Shown piece by piece: positions 1 to 7,017 of a stretch of DNA of 8,300 nt (positions are counted from its first letter, which is position 1; each line of letters starts with the position of its first letter). Below the pieces are notes generated by a model. That model was not told where the DNA came from. It saw only the letters and a list, made by a program, of their open reading frames with translations, and searched no databases. Both the position numbers and the translations under genes were made by a program. The stretch lies in the NCBI RefSeq assembly GCF_030271215.1, contig NZ_JASNGB010000100.1:466-8765 (forward strand), in the 5' to 3' direction. This stretch comes from Deinococcus rhizophilus (GTDB lineage Bacteria > Deinococcota > Deinococci > Deinococcales > Deinococcaceae).

Positions 1-491
1 AGCCGGGTGCGCTCGCCGCCCGAGAGCGTGGCCGCCTCCCGGTTCAGGAAGCGGGTGAGGTCGAGCATCCCCAGCACCCGCGCGGCGCGGGCGGGCCAGC
101 GGTGGGCGTCGGCGCCTTCCAGCCGGGCGTGCAGGGCCGACCACGCGGCCAGGGTCGCGGGATCGCCCAGGTCCGCCTCCAGCGCGAGCAGCTCGGTTTC
201 CAGTGCCCGGTAGGGGTGCGCCGCGTCCACGAGGTCGCGCACGGTCAGGCCCGGCGGGTGGACGTGGTGCTGCGCGAGCACCGCCAGCCGCAGGCCCTCA
301 CGCCGCCACAGCGTCCCCTCCTCGGGCACGACCTCCCCGGTCAGCACCCGCAGCAGCGTGGTCTTCCCCGCCCCGTTGCGCCCCAGCAGCGCGAGGCGGT
401 CCTGTGGGGAGACCGTCAGCGACACCTCGTGCAGGACCGCCCGTTCCCCGAAAGTGACGGAGAGCGAATCGGCGGTCAGGAGGGGCGGCAC
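1..491 (-). CDS. ABC-F family ATPase, N-terminal part (truncated by window edge)
   Basis: This is the first nucleotide-binding domain of a soluble duplicated-ABC (ABC-F) protein; 163 codons are visible and the gene runs off the left end. Reading from GTG at 491: LTADSLSVTFGERAVLHEVS, a Walker A LLGRNGAGKTT at about residues 35-45, a Q-loop VLAQHH, then a roughly 80-residue helical stretch, and the signature LSGGERTRL at the very edge. No membrane segment is visible. ABC-F proteins (EttA, Uup and relatives) act on the ribosome rather than in transport; I assign the family from the N-terminal position of the ATPase and the LSGGERTRL-type signature, but the second ATPase domain and the linker are outside the window, so an ordinary ABC transporter ATPase is not fully excluded. 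There is no Shine-Dalgarno before the GTG. A TAGCCT box ends 7 nt upstream, supporting leaderless expression from this start. The gene lies 36 nt downstream of the methyltransferase stop on the same strand. Confidence 0.85.
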   Translation of the reverse strand, partial: MPPLLTADSLSVTFGERAVLHEVSLTVSPQDRLALLGRNGAGKTTLLRVLTGEVVPEEGTLWRREGLRLAVLAQHHVHPPGLTVRDLVDAAHPYRALETELLALEADLGDPATLAAWSALHARLEGADAHRWPARAARVLGMLDLTRFLNREAATLSGGERTR

Positions 492-498
492 GGGGGGG

Positions 499-504
499 AG
501 GCTA
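499..504 (-). promoter_or_regulatory. Leaderless -10 box of the ABC-F gene
   Basis: TAGCCT on the minus strand matches TANNNT and is separated by exactly seven C residues from the GTG start (491). No purine-rich ribosome-binding site exists in between. This geometry places the transcript start at or next to the start codon, as in leaderless Deinococcus genes. No -35 element is found at 16-18 nt; GTGACA at 531-526 resembles one but its 21-nt spacer is too long. Confidence 0.5.
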
Positions 505-527
505 GCAGAGGGGCCGGGGGGCGCCTG

Positions 528-1289
528 TCACCGGGGTTTCAGAACCGTCAGTACCGCCCCAAAGCTGAGGTCACGGGCCTCATCGCCGCCGTAGAAGGGC
601 CGCAGCTGACCTTCCAGCCACCCCCTGACTTCCCCTTCCGTCTCATCCCCACGCTCGGTGGCGGCGATGGTGTTGGAGTGCGTCATCAGGTAGGCCACGA
701 GTTCCCGCCGGGTGAGGGCGAGTCCGTGCCGGAAGCGTTCCTCATGCCAGGAAAAGCCCGCCGCCTGCGCCTCGGCTTGCCCGAACTCGTAGCGGTGACG
801 GGGCGGGGTCGGATACCGCTCTCCGTAGGAGGAGACGAACGCGCGGAAGTCCTCGCGGCCCGGCATCTCCCCCAGGAAGAAGTCGTCATAGAGGGCCAGC
901 ACGCCGTCCGGCTTCAGGGCGCGGCGGGCCCCCACCAGAAAGCGGTCCCGGTCAAACCAGTGGAAGCCCTGCGCCACCGTCAGCACGTCCAGCAGGCCGT
1001 CCCCCAGCGGCAGCGCCTCGGCCGGAGCCTGGGCGTAGGTCACGCGCGGGTGGGGCTGGGCGTGGGCCAGCATCGCCCCGGACACGTCGAAGGCCAGCAC
1101 CCGGTCCACCAACTCGGCCAGCGCCACGCTCGACAGCCCCGTGCCGCAGGCCACGTCGGCACCCAAGTCACGACCCGTCAGGTGCGGGGCGAGTCGTACC
1201 AGCACAAGCGGATGAAAGGCGGGCCTCCCGGCCGCGTAGCGTGCGGCCCCCTGGGGGGTACCAAAGGGGTTCGTGACCGGGCTGGACAT
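528..1289 (-). CDS. Class I SAM-dependent methyltransferase (methyltransferase type 11 fold)
   Basis: Predicted soluble methyltransferase of 253 residues; the substrate cannot be told from sequence. The SAM-binding motif I is DLGADVACGTGLSS (residues 41-54), motif II is the acidic strand LAFDVSGAML (65-74), and DVLTVAQGFHWFDRD (101-115) plus the post-motif ALKPDGVLALYDDFF (124-138) are typical of the UbiE/type 11 group, here with the AQ.FHWFD variant seen in small-molecule methyltransferases. The C-terminal third (residues 140-253) has no motif I recognise. The start is ATG at 1289 (MSSPVTNPFGTPQG): an open frame continues upstream, but it is antisense to trhO and therefore ignored. There is no Shine-Dalgarno; TATACT ends 6 nt before the ATG, which favours a leaderless mRNA. 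It diverges from trhO, with 36 bp between start codons, and is followed by the ABC-F gene, which has its own promoter box. Confidence 0.88.
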   Translation of the reverse strand: MSSPVTNPFGTPQGAARYAAGRPAFHPLVLVRLAPHLTGRDLGADVACGTGLSSVALAELVDRVLAFDVSGAMLAHAQPHPRVTYAQAPAEALPLGDGLLDVLTVAQGFHWFDRDRFLVGARRALKPDGVLALYDDFFLGEMPGREDFRAFVSSYGERYPTPPRHRYEFGQAEAQAAGFSWHEERFRHGLALTRRELVAYLMTHSNTIAATERGDETEGEVRGWLEGQLRPFYGGDEARDLSFGAVLTVLKPR

Positions 1290-1295
1290 GGGCGC

Positions 1296-1301
1296 AGTAT
1301 A
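1296..1301 (-). promoter_or_regulatory. Leaderless -10 box of the methyltransferase gene
   Basis: TATACT (5 of 6 to TATAAT) on the minus strand, followed by six bases (GCGCCC) and the ATG at 1289. No room or sequence exists for a ribosome-binding site. It lies only 12 bp from the oppositely oriented box of trhO. Confidence 0.6.
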
Positions 1302-1313
1302 GGCCGCCGCCGC

Positions 1314-1319
1314 TATCAT
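1314..1319 (+). promoter_or_regulatory. Leaderless -10 box of trhO
   Basis: TATCAT matches TANNNT and is followed by six bases (CCTCCG) and the GTG start at 1326. The intervening bases are pyrimidine-rich, so no Shine-Dalgarno is present. It is divergent from the methyltransferase box at 1296-1301. Confidence 0.55.
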
Positions 1320-1325
1320 CCTCCG

Positions 1326-2225
1326 GTGTCCGCCCCTGCCTCCTCTCCCGCCTGGGTCGTCGCCGCCCTCTACCAGTTCCGCTCGCTGGAGAACCCCGCC
1401 GGACTGCGCGACGACCTCCGGCGGCTCGCCTCCCGCCTGGGGCTGTGCGGCACCCTGATCGTGGCGCCCGAGGGCATCAACGGTACGGTGGCCGGGTCGC
1501 GGGAGGAGATCGACGCTCTGCAGGCCTTTCTGCGGGCGGCCGGGTTCGACCGCATGGAATACAAGGAGTCCGCCAGCGAGGAGCAACCCTTCCGGCGGCT
1601 GAAGGTGCGGCTCAAGCGCGAGATCGTGACGATGGGCCTGCCCGTGCAGCCGCTCGCGCAGGCGGGGCACTACGTCACCCCCGCCGAGTGGAACGCGCTG
1701 CTCGAAGACCCCGAGGTGCTCGTGATCGACACCCGCAACCGCTATGAGGTGGAGGCCGGGACCTTCCGGGGTGCCGTCGATCCAGGGCTGGACTCCTTCC
1801 GTGAGTTCCCGGCGTGGGTGGAGGCGCACCGGGACGACCTCGCGGGCCGCCGCGTCGCCATGTTCTGCACCGGGGGCATCCGCTGCGAGAAGTCCACCAG
1901 CCTGCTGCGGGAGCTGGGCTTCGGGGACGTGTTCCACCTTCAGGGCGGCATCCTGCGCTACCTGGAGGAGGTGCCGGAGGCCCAGAGCCGCTGGGAGGGC
2001 GAGTGCTTCGTCTTCGACGGCCGGGTGACGGTGGGGCACGGCCTGACGCCCGGCACCGCGCAGATGTGCCACTCCTGCGGCTGGCCCCTGACGCCGCAGG
2101 ACACCACGCACCCCCATTTCGAGCCCGGCGTGAGCTGCGGGCACTGCTTCGGCAAGACGACGCCGCAGCAAAAAGCCGCCTTCCGCGAGCGCCAGCGTCA
2201 GTACGACGCGGCGGGGCACGCTTAG
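1326..2225 (+). CDS. trhO: tRNA uridine(34) hydroxylase TrhO (rhodanese-domain, YceA family)
   Basis: Cytosolic enzyme of 299 residues. TrhO uses O2 to hydroxylate the wobble uridine U34 of tRNA, giving 5-hydroxyuridine, the precursor of cmo5U-type modifications. The N-terminal acylphosphatase-like domain shows the family blocks ALYQFRSLENPAGLRDDL (14-31) and LIVAPEGINGTVAGS (44-58). Next come EQPFRRLKVRLKREIV (86-101), then a rhodanese domain (about 120-215) with VIDTRN (133-138) and the active-site loop FCTGGIRCEKS, with Cys181 as the conserved cysteine. The tail carries CHSC (248-251) and CGHC (271-274), a likely zinc site. It is slightly shorter than E. coli YceA (350). GTG at 1326 is chosen because homology begins just after it and a TATCAT box precedes it by 6 nt; the frame is open far upstream but only antisense to the methyltransferase. 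No T-run terminator follows the gene. Confidence 0.93.
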   Translation: MSAPASSPAWVVAALYQFRSLENPAGLRDDLRRLASRLGLCGTLIVAPEGINGTVAGSREEIDALQAFLRAAGFDRMEYKESASEEQPFRRLKVRLKREIVTMGLPVQPLAQAGHYVTPAEWNALLEDPEVLVIDTRNRYEVEAGTFRGAVDPGLDSFREFPAWVEAHRDDLAGRRVAMFCTGGIRCEKSTSLLRELGFGDVFHLQGGILRYLEEVPEAQSRWEGECFVFDGRVTVGHGLTPGTAQMCHSCGWPLTPQDTTHPHFEPGVSCGHCFGKTTPQQKAAFRERQRQYDAAGHA

Positions 2226-2266
2226 CGCCGTTGGGCCCCCTCACTCCTTGCTGTGCAAGGCCCTCT

Positions 2267-2314
2267 CTGCCCGCAGCTCTCCGGGCCCCACGAGCCACGA
2301 GGAGAGAGGGGCAG
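2267..2314. repeat. Nested inverted repeat downstream of trhO
   Basis: In the 153-bp gap between the converging trhO and hsp20 genes, CTGCCC (2267-2272) pairs with GGGCAG (2309-2314) and CTCTCC (2277-2282) pairs with GGAGAG (2301-2306). An alternative pairing of CCCTCTCT (2261-2268) with AGAGAGGG (2303-2310) also exists. No T-run follows, so it is at best a weak or factor-dependent 3' end for trhO. Nothing else recognisable lies in this gap except the hsp20 terminator. Confidence 0.35.
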
Positions 2315-2333
2315 ACAACCAGGTCCCCAAGTC

Positions 2334-2361
2334 AAAAAACGCCCCGGCACGGGGCCGGGGC
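2334..2361 (-). terminator. Intrinsic terminator of hsp20
   Basis: On the minus strand, GCCCCGG (2361-2355) and CCGGGGC (2347-2341) form a perfect 7-bp GC stem with a 7-nt loop. One G and six T (2339-2334) follow. It lies 17 bp after the hsp20 stop. On the plus strand no T-run follows, so it acts in one direction only. Confidence 0.88.
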
Positions 2362-2378
2362 ATGGGCAGGAGGGCGGA

Positions 2379-2861
<483 letters not shown>

Positions 2862-2924
2862 CTGGAAACCTCCTGAATCTGGAAGCGCGTGAGTCGGTGT
2901 CGCACCCCGCGCTCAACTGTCCAG

Positions 2925-2953
2925 AGCGTAAAACCTGAGCGTAGTCCTGTCAA
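2925..2953 (-). promoter_or_regulatory. Sigma70-type promoter of hsp20
   Basis: TTGACA (2953-2948) is a perfect -35, with a 17-nt spacer and TACGCT (2930-2925) as a TANNNT -10. Transcription would start near 2918, giving a leader of about 55-60 nt that contains the AGGAGG ribosome-binding site. AGCGTA occurs twice on the plus strand here (2925-2930 and 2938-2943), so TACGCT is also present within the spacer. Confidence 0.75.
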
Positions 2954-2954
2954 G
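2934..2954 (-). promoter_or_regulatory. HAIR-like operator (putative HspR site) over the hsp20 promoter
   Basis: On the minus strand CTTGACA (2954-2948), seven bases, then GCTCAGG (2940-2934). The HAIR element recognised by HspR is CTTGAGT-N7-ACTCAAG. The match is 10 of 14 with exactly the right 7-nt spacing and includes the CTTGA and CTCA cores. It covers the -35 box and half of the spacer, where a bound repressor would exclude RNA polymerase. HspR is known to repress heat-shock genes in D. radiodurans; the assignment here is inference. Confidence 0.5.
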
Positions 2955-3013
2955 TTTAGTGCGCCTTAAGCTGTGTGGTCGGGGTCGCCTTCCGCGCGGG
3001 CGGCGGGGCGGTG

Positions 3014-3019
3014 TACACT
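3014..3019 (+). promoter_or_regulatory. Probable -10 box of the pyr operon
   Basis: TACACT matches TANNNT and lies within the palindrome GTGTACAC (3011-3018 with flanks). No good -35 is visible; TTCCGC upstream is poor. A start near 3026 would leave a leader of about 175 nt before pyrR that includes both PyrR hairpins, the leader ORF and the terminator. It is chosen for its position and the lack of other TANNNT boxes closer to the leader. Confidence 0.45.
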
Positions 3020-3066
3020 CCCGCAGGCGCAGGCCACCCCGGCCCGCGCAGCTTTCCCCCTCTTCG

Positions 3067-4706
<1,640 letters not shown>

Positions 4707-4712
4707 GGGTGG

Positions 4713-4848
4713 CTCCCTCCCTCCTCGTGGGGGAGGGTTGGGGTGGGGGGGCGACGAAGCGAGCGTCAAGCGGGCAAGATGCCCTGCCTCTCCTTCTGGT
4801 CGTGCCCGCCCACCCCAACCCAACCTCCCCCCTGAAGGGGGAGGAGCA
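4713..4848. repeat. Nested inverted-repeat element between pyrB and pyrC
   Basis: This occupies most of the 177-bp gap. GGTTGGGGTGGG (4736-4747) has a perfect 12-bp inverted copy at 4809-4820. Each outer arm folds on itself: CCCTCC/GGAGGG (4719-4724 with 4732-4737) on the left and CCTCCCCC/GGGGGAGG (4824-4831 with 4837-4844) on the right. The tip holds GGGCA-AGA-TGCCC (4772-4784). Overall it looks like a REP/MITE-type repeat of the TCCCCCTC...GGGTTGGGGTGGGG style seen in intergenic regions of many GC-rich genomes. It carries no ORF of its own and no T-run, so it need not end transcription before pyrC. Copies elsewhere cannot be checked from this window. Confidence 0.7.
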
Positions 4849-4883
4849 GAAAAGCAGTGGACGCCTGCATTCAAGGAACTGAA

Positions 4884-6134
4884 ATGAAACAACTCACCAT
4901 CACCAACATCAAACGCCCCGGCTCCGATGGGCTCGAATCCGTCACCGTCGAGAACGGCGTCATCACAGGCTGGAACCTTCCGCACCAGGGCGATGTGATT
5001 GACGGCAGGGGCGGCACCGTCGCCCCCGCCTTTATCGAACCCCACGCCCACCTGCGCGAGCCGGGGCAGACGCAGAAAGAAGACCTCGCCTCGGGCCTCG
5101 CGGCGGCGGCGGCGGGCGGGTACGGCACGGTCGTCTCCATGCCCAATACGTCGCCCGTGGTGGACGACCCGGCCACCGTGCGGGCGCTGATCGAGAAAGC
5201 AGACGGCCTCGGCTTGGCTCGGCTCCGGCCCGCCGCCGCGCTCACCCGGGGACAGAACGGTGAGCATCTGGCCGAACTCGCCTACCTCAGGGAAGCGGGC
5301 GCGGTGATGTTTACCGACGACGGCCGCACCAGCGAGGACGCCCGCGTGCTGCGGCTGGGGCTGGAGTACGCCCACTCGCTGGGCATGGTGGTCAGCGTGC
5401 ACGCCGAGGACGCCTCGCTGCGGGCAGGCGGCGTGATGAACGAGGGGCCGGTGTCCGAGGCGCTGGGGCTGCCCGGCAATCCGGCGGCCGCCGAAGCGGC
5501 GCGGGTCGCCCGTGACCTGGAAATCGTCGCCCAGACGGGGGCCCGGCTGCACGTCCAGCACCTCTCGACGGCGCGGGCGCTGGAGCTGGTGCGCGGGGCC
5601 AAGGCGCGGGGTCTGCCCGTCACCTGCGAAGTCTGCCCCCACCACCTCCTGCTGACCGACGAGGCGCTGCGGTCCTTCGACGCGCTGTACAAGGTGGCCC
5701 CGCCGCTGCGGACCCAGAAGGACGCCGACGCGCTGCTCTCGGGCCTGCTCGACGGCACGGTGGACTGCCTCGCCACCGACCACGCGCCCCACACGCGGGC
5801 GGAAAAGGAACGCGACCTGCTGGAAGCGCCCTTCGGCATCGCGTACATCGAGATCGCCTTCCCGTTGATGTGGACGCACTTCGGGGAGCGGCTGGGGCTC
5901 GGGCGGCTGCTCGACCTGATGACCGCCGCTCCCGCCCACGTGCTGGGCTGGCCCGCGCCCACGCTGGAGCCGGGATCTCCCGCCGACCTCGTGGTGCTGG
6001 ACCTGGACACGGGGCGCGAGGTCAACCCCGCCGGGTTTCTCAGCAAGGCGAAGTTCTCACCGTGGGCGGGCGAGACCCTGCGCGGCTGGCCCACGCTGAC
6101 GGTGGTGGGGGGCCGGGTCGCCTTCCGGCGCTAA
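4884..6134 (+). CDS. pyrC: Dihydroorotase, class I (zinc amidohydrolase)
   Basis: Cyclises N-carbamoyl-L-aspartate to L-dihydroorotate, step 3 of UMP synthesis. The protein has 416 residues in the amidohydrolase fold. Metal and catalytic residues are all in place: HAHLREPG (His54, His56, with Arg58 for substrate), Asp146 in FTDDGRTS, His173 in VHAED, His226 in VQHLS, and Asp299 in ATDHAPH. They sit at a uniform offset of five from the class I numbering H59/H61/D151/H178/H231/D304. Asn88 in MPNTSPV and the hydrophobic EIAFPLM helix (323-329) fit too. One variation is Glu52 where an Asp usually precedes HxH. ATG 4884 is chosen: AAGGA (4873-4877) stands 6 nt upstream, while the in-frame GTG at 4857 has no good site. 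It is probably the third gene of the pyrRBC operon. Confidence 0.97.
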   Translation: MKQLTITNIKRPGSDGLESVTVENGVITGWNLPHQGDVIDGRGGTVAPAFIEPHAHLREPGQTQKEDLASGLAAAAAGGYGTVVSMPNTSPVVDDPATVRALIEKADGLGLARLRPAAALTRGQNGEHLAELAYLREAGAVMFTDDGRTSEDARVLRLGLEYAHSLGMVVSVHAEDASLRAGGVMNEGPVSEALGLPGNPAAAEAARVARDLEIVAQTGARLHVQHLSTARALELVRGAKARGLPVTCEVCPHHLLLTDEALRSFDALYKVAPPLRTQKDADALLSGLLDGTVDCLATDHAPHTRAEKERDLLEAPFGIAYIEIAFPLMWTHFGERLGLGRLLDLMTAAPAHVLGWPAPTLEPGSPADLVVLDLDTGREVNPAGFLSKAKFSPWAGETLRGWPTLTVVGGRVAFRR

Positions 6135-6158
6135 CAGCCGACGCTCACAGAGCGCAGA

Positions 6159-6188
6159 GAACGCCGGGCATACGAGGGCCCGGCGTTC
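6159..6188. terminator. Perfect 11-bp hairpin between convergent genes (possible 3' end signal)
   Basis: GAACGCCGGGC (6159-6169) and GCCCGGCGTTC (6178-6188) pair perfectly with an 8-nt loop. It sits between the pyrC stop (6134) and the stop of the small acidic gene (6218). Neither strand has a T-run after the stem, so it is not a classical intrinsic terminator. It may instead stabilise 3' ends or mark a factor-assisted bidirectional stop. Flanking CGCAGAG (6153-6159) and CTCTGCG (6204-6210) extend the symmetry loosely. Confidence 0.5.
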
Positions 6189-6217
6189 CTGGGGTCAGCG
6201 TTGCTCTGCGGTGACCC

Positions 6218-6394
6218 TTACAGGTCGAGGGGGTCGGGATTCTCGCTGCCCTTGCGGCCCTGATCGAGATCGTTGTGCTGCAGGCGTTCTTCCTGCTTCT
6301 CTTCTCCCACGCCGGGATTCAGTCCCTTGCGGGCATCGGGCAGGTCGTCCTGAACGTTGGCGTCGGTGTTGGCGAGGTCTCCGGGATCGGTCAT
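6218..6394 (-). CDS. Small acidic hydrophilic protein (58 aa), unknown function
   Basis: ATG at 6394 is preceded by a strong GGAGGAG (6408-6402), 7 nt away, and the frame ends in TAA at 6218. The product has 15 Asp/Glu against 6 Lys/Arg, no Cys, Trp, Phe, Tyr or Ile, and many Gly, Pro, Asn and Gln. It is therefore predicted to be disordered and soluble, with no signal or membrane segment. It contains a repeated unit D-L-x-x-x-R-K-G (DLPDARKG 17-24 and DLDQGRKG 42-49), each followed by NP a few residues on. I do not recognise a family. Such hydrophilin-like proteins are often stress or desiccation related, but that is only analogy. It is convergent with pyrC and divergent from the cold-shock gene. 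No clear promoter box was found upstream. The frames on the opposite strand are shadows. Confidence 0.75.
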   Translation of the reverse strand: MTDPGDLANTDANVQDDLPDARKGLNPGVGEEKQEERLQHNDLDQGRKGSENPDPLDL

Positions 6395-6476
6395 GTGGCG
6401 TCTCCTCCGTCGTCCATGCTGTCACGGGCCCCCCGGCACACCCTGAACTGCCCTTGCGAAACGCTTGGGAGACGTG

Positions 6477-6497
6477 GCCGGAAGGCCCCATTCCGGC
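6477..6497. repeat. Short perfect inverted repeat in the divergent gap before csp
   Basis: GCCGGAA (6477-6483) and TTCCGGC (6491-6497) enclose a 7-nt loop. It lies in the 276-bp gap between the small acidic gene and the cold-shock gene. No T-run follows on either strand. It could be an operator or an RNA hairpin; nothing decides. The rest of the gap holds the csp promoter and leader. Confidence 0.35.
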
Positions 6498-6562
6498 TGA
6501 CGGAGGAGGCTCGCCCTTCCCTCGTCCATCCCACTATGTAGTCCACGCTGCTATTCCCTGGC

Positions 6563-6591
6563 CTGACTGGTGTAGTCTTTGCAGGTAGTTT
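6563..6591 (+). promoter_or_regulatory. Candidate promoter of the cold-shock gene
   Basis: CTGACT (6563-6568, 4 of 6 to TTGACA), a 17-nt spacer, and TAGTTT (6586-6591, TANNNT). Transcription would begin near 6598 and give a leader of about 73 nt. TAGTCT (6573-6578) is another TANNNT box in the spacer with no -35. The choice is based on spacing only. Confidence 0.45.
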
Positions 6592-6615
6592 TCCATGTAC
6601 GCAGTGAACAAGAGG

Positions 6616-6644
6616 CGCACGGATCAACTGGCCGTGTGTTTTTT
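6616..6644 (+). promoter_or_regulatory. Terminator-like hairpin in the csp 5' leader
   Basis: CGCACGG (6616-6622) pairs with CCGTGTG (6632-6638), a 7-bp stem with one G-T pair and a 9-nt loop. Six T (6639-6644) follow at once. It stands 26 nt before the csp ATG, downstream of the proposed promoter and in the csp sense. It could be a conditional terminator or thermosensing hairpin for csp, or the 3' end of a short RNA made from the gap. No full-length gene lies upstream on this strand that it would otherwise close. Confidence 0.55.
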
Positions 6645-6670
6645 CGTATCTGGAAGATCAGGAGTTGAAC

Positions 6671-6934
6671 ATGGCTGTAGGTAAAGTGAAGTGGTTTAAC
6701 GCGGAAAAAGGCTTTGGATTCATCGAGACGCCCGGGAGCCCCGACGTCTTCGCGCACTTCAGCGCGATCCAGAGCACCGGCTTCAAGAAGCTCAACGAGG
6801 GCGACGAGGTCGAGTACGACGTCGAGGACGGGCAGCGCGGCAAGGGCCCGCAGGCCAAGAACATCGTGGTCACCAAGGCGGCCCCTGTCAGCGAGTACGG
6901 CGACCGCCCCGCGCGTCGCGACGACCGCTGGTAA
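6671..6934 (+). CDS. cspA: Cold-shock domain protein (CspA family; possible PprM homologue)
   Basis: Single-stranded RNA/DNA-binding protein of 87 residues that acts as an RNA chaperone. The cold-shock domain (about 2-69) starts [18 protein letters not shown], with RNP1 KGFGFI (13-18) and RNP2 VFAHF (26-30; the usual form is VFVHF). A 20-residue extension follows, ending in Arg/Asp-rich residues (RPARRDDRW), longer than the 67-70 residues of E. coli or Bacillus Csps. D. radiodurans is reported to have one Csp, DR_0907 (PprM), implicated in radiation response, so this may be its counterpart. The start is ATG 6671 with AGGAG (6660-6664) 6 nt upstream; TTG 6665 is rejected as it would sit against the ribosome-binding site. 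Codons 10-18 use A/T-richer forms than the rest. The gene has its own leader hairpin and a strong terminator. Confidence 0.96.
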   Translation: MAVGKVKWFNAEKGFGFIETPGSPDVFAHFSAIQSTGFKKLNEGDEVEYDVEDGQRGKGPQAKNIVVTKAAPVSEYGDRPARRDDRW

Positions 6935-6952
6935 GTCCAACCACCCAACCAG

Positions 6953-6978
6953 GGAGCCCTTCCGGGGCTTCTTTTTTT
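6953..6978 (+). terminator. Intrinsic terminator of csp
   Basis: GGAGCCC (6953-6959) pairs with GGGCTTC (6965-6971), a 7-bp stem with one G-T pair and a TTCCG loop. Seven T (6972-6978) follow. It starts 18 bp after the csp stop and separates csp from the convergent pyrD. Confidence 0.93.
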
Positions 6979-6988
6979 GTCTTGCGAG

Positions 6989-7000
6989 CCGGGCGCCCGG
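6989..7000. repeat. Perfect palindrome downstream of pyrD
   Basis: CCGGGCGCCCGG is a perfect 12-bp palindrome in the 39 bp between the csp terminator and the pyrD stop. It is followed by ATCCGGAATCCGG, in which ATCCGG is repeated. No T-run lies on the pyrD strand immediately after it, although seven A on the plus-complement of the csp T-run follow 10 bp later. It may contribute to the 3' end of pyrD. Confidence 0.3.
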
Positions 7001-7017
7001 GCCATCCGGAATCCGGG

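Noticed and set aside
102..1325. Long plus-strand open frame upstream of trhO, which would make a 707-residue protein
   Set aside because: It is antisense to the ABC-F and methyltransferase genes, both with clear family motifs; the translation is low-complexity Gly/Arg/Gln-rich, and TrhO similarity begins only at 1326.
2885..2922. GTTGAGC and GACTCAC on the hsp20 strand as a HAIR operator
   Set aside because: The spacing is 15 nt instead of 7; the better site with the right spacing is at 2934-2954.
4713..4848. Repeat element as a CRISPR array or transposase gene
   Set aside because: There are no regularly spaced direct repeats and no coding frame with transposase motifs; it is a single nested inverted repeat.
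6275..6541. Plus-strand ORF of 88 codons opposite the small acidic gene
   Set aside because: It has no ribosome-binding site and a shadow-like hydrophobic composition, and it lies antisense to a frame with a strong GGAGGAG site.
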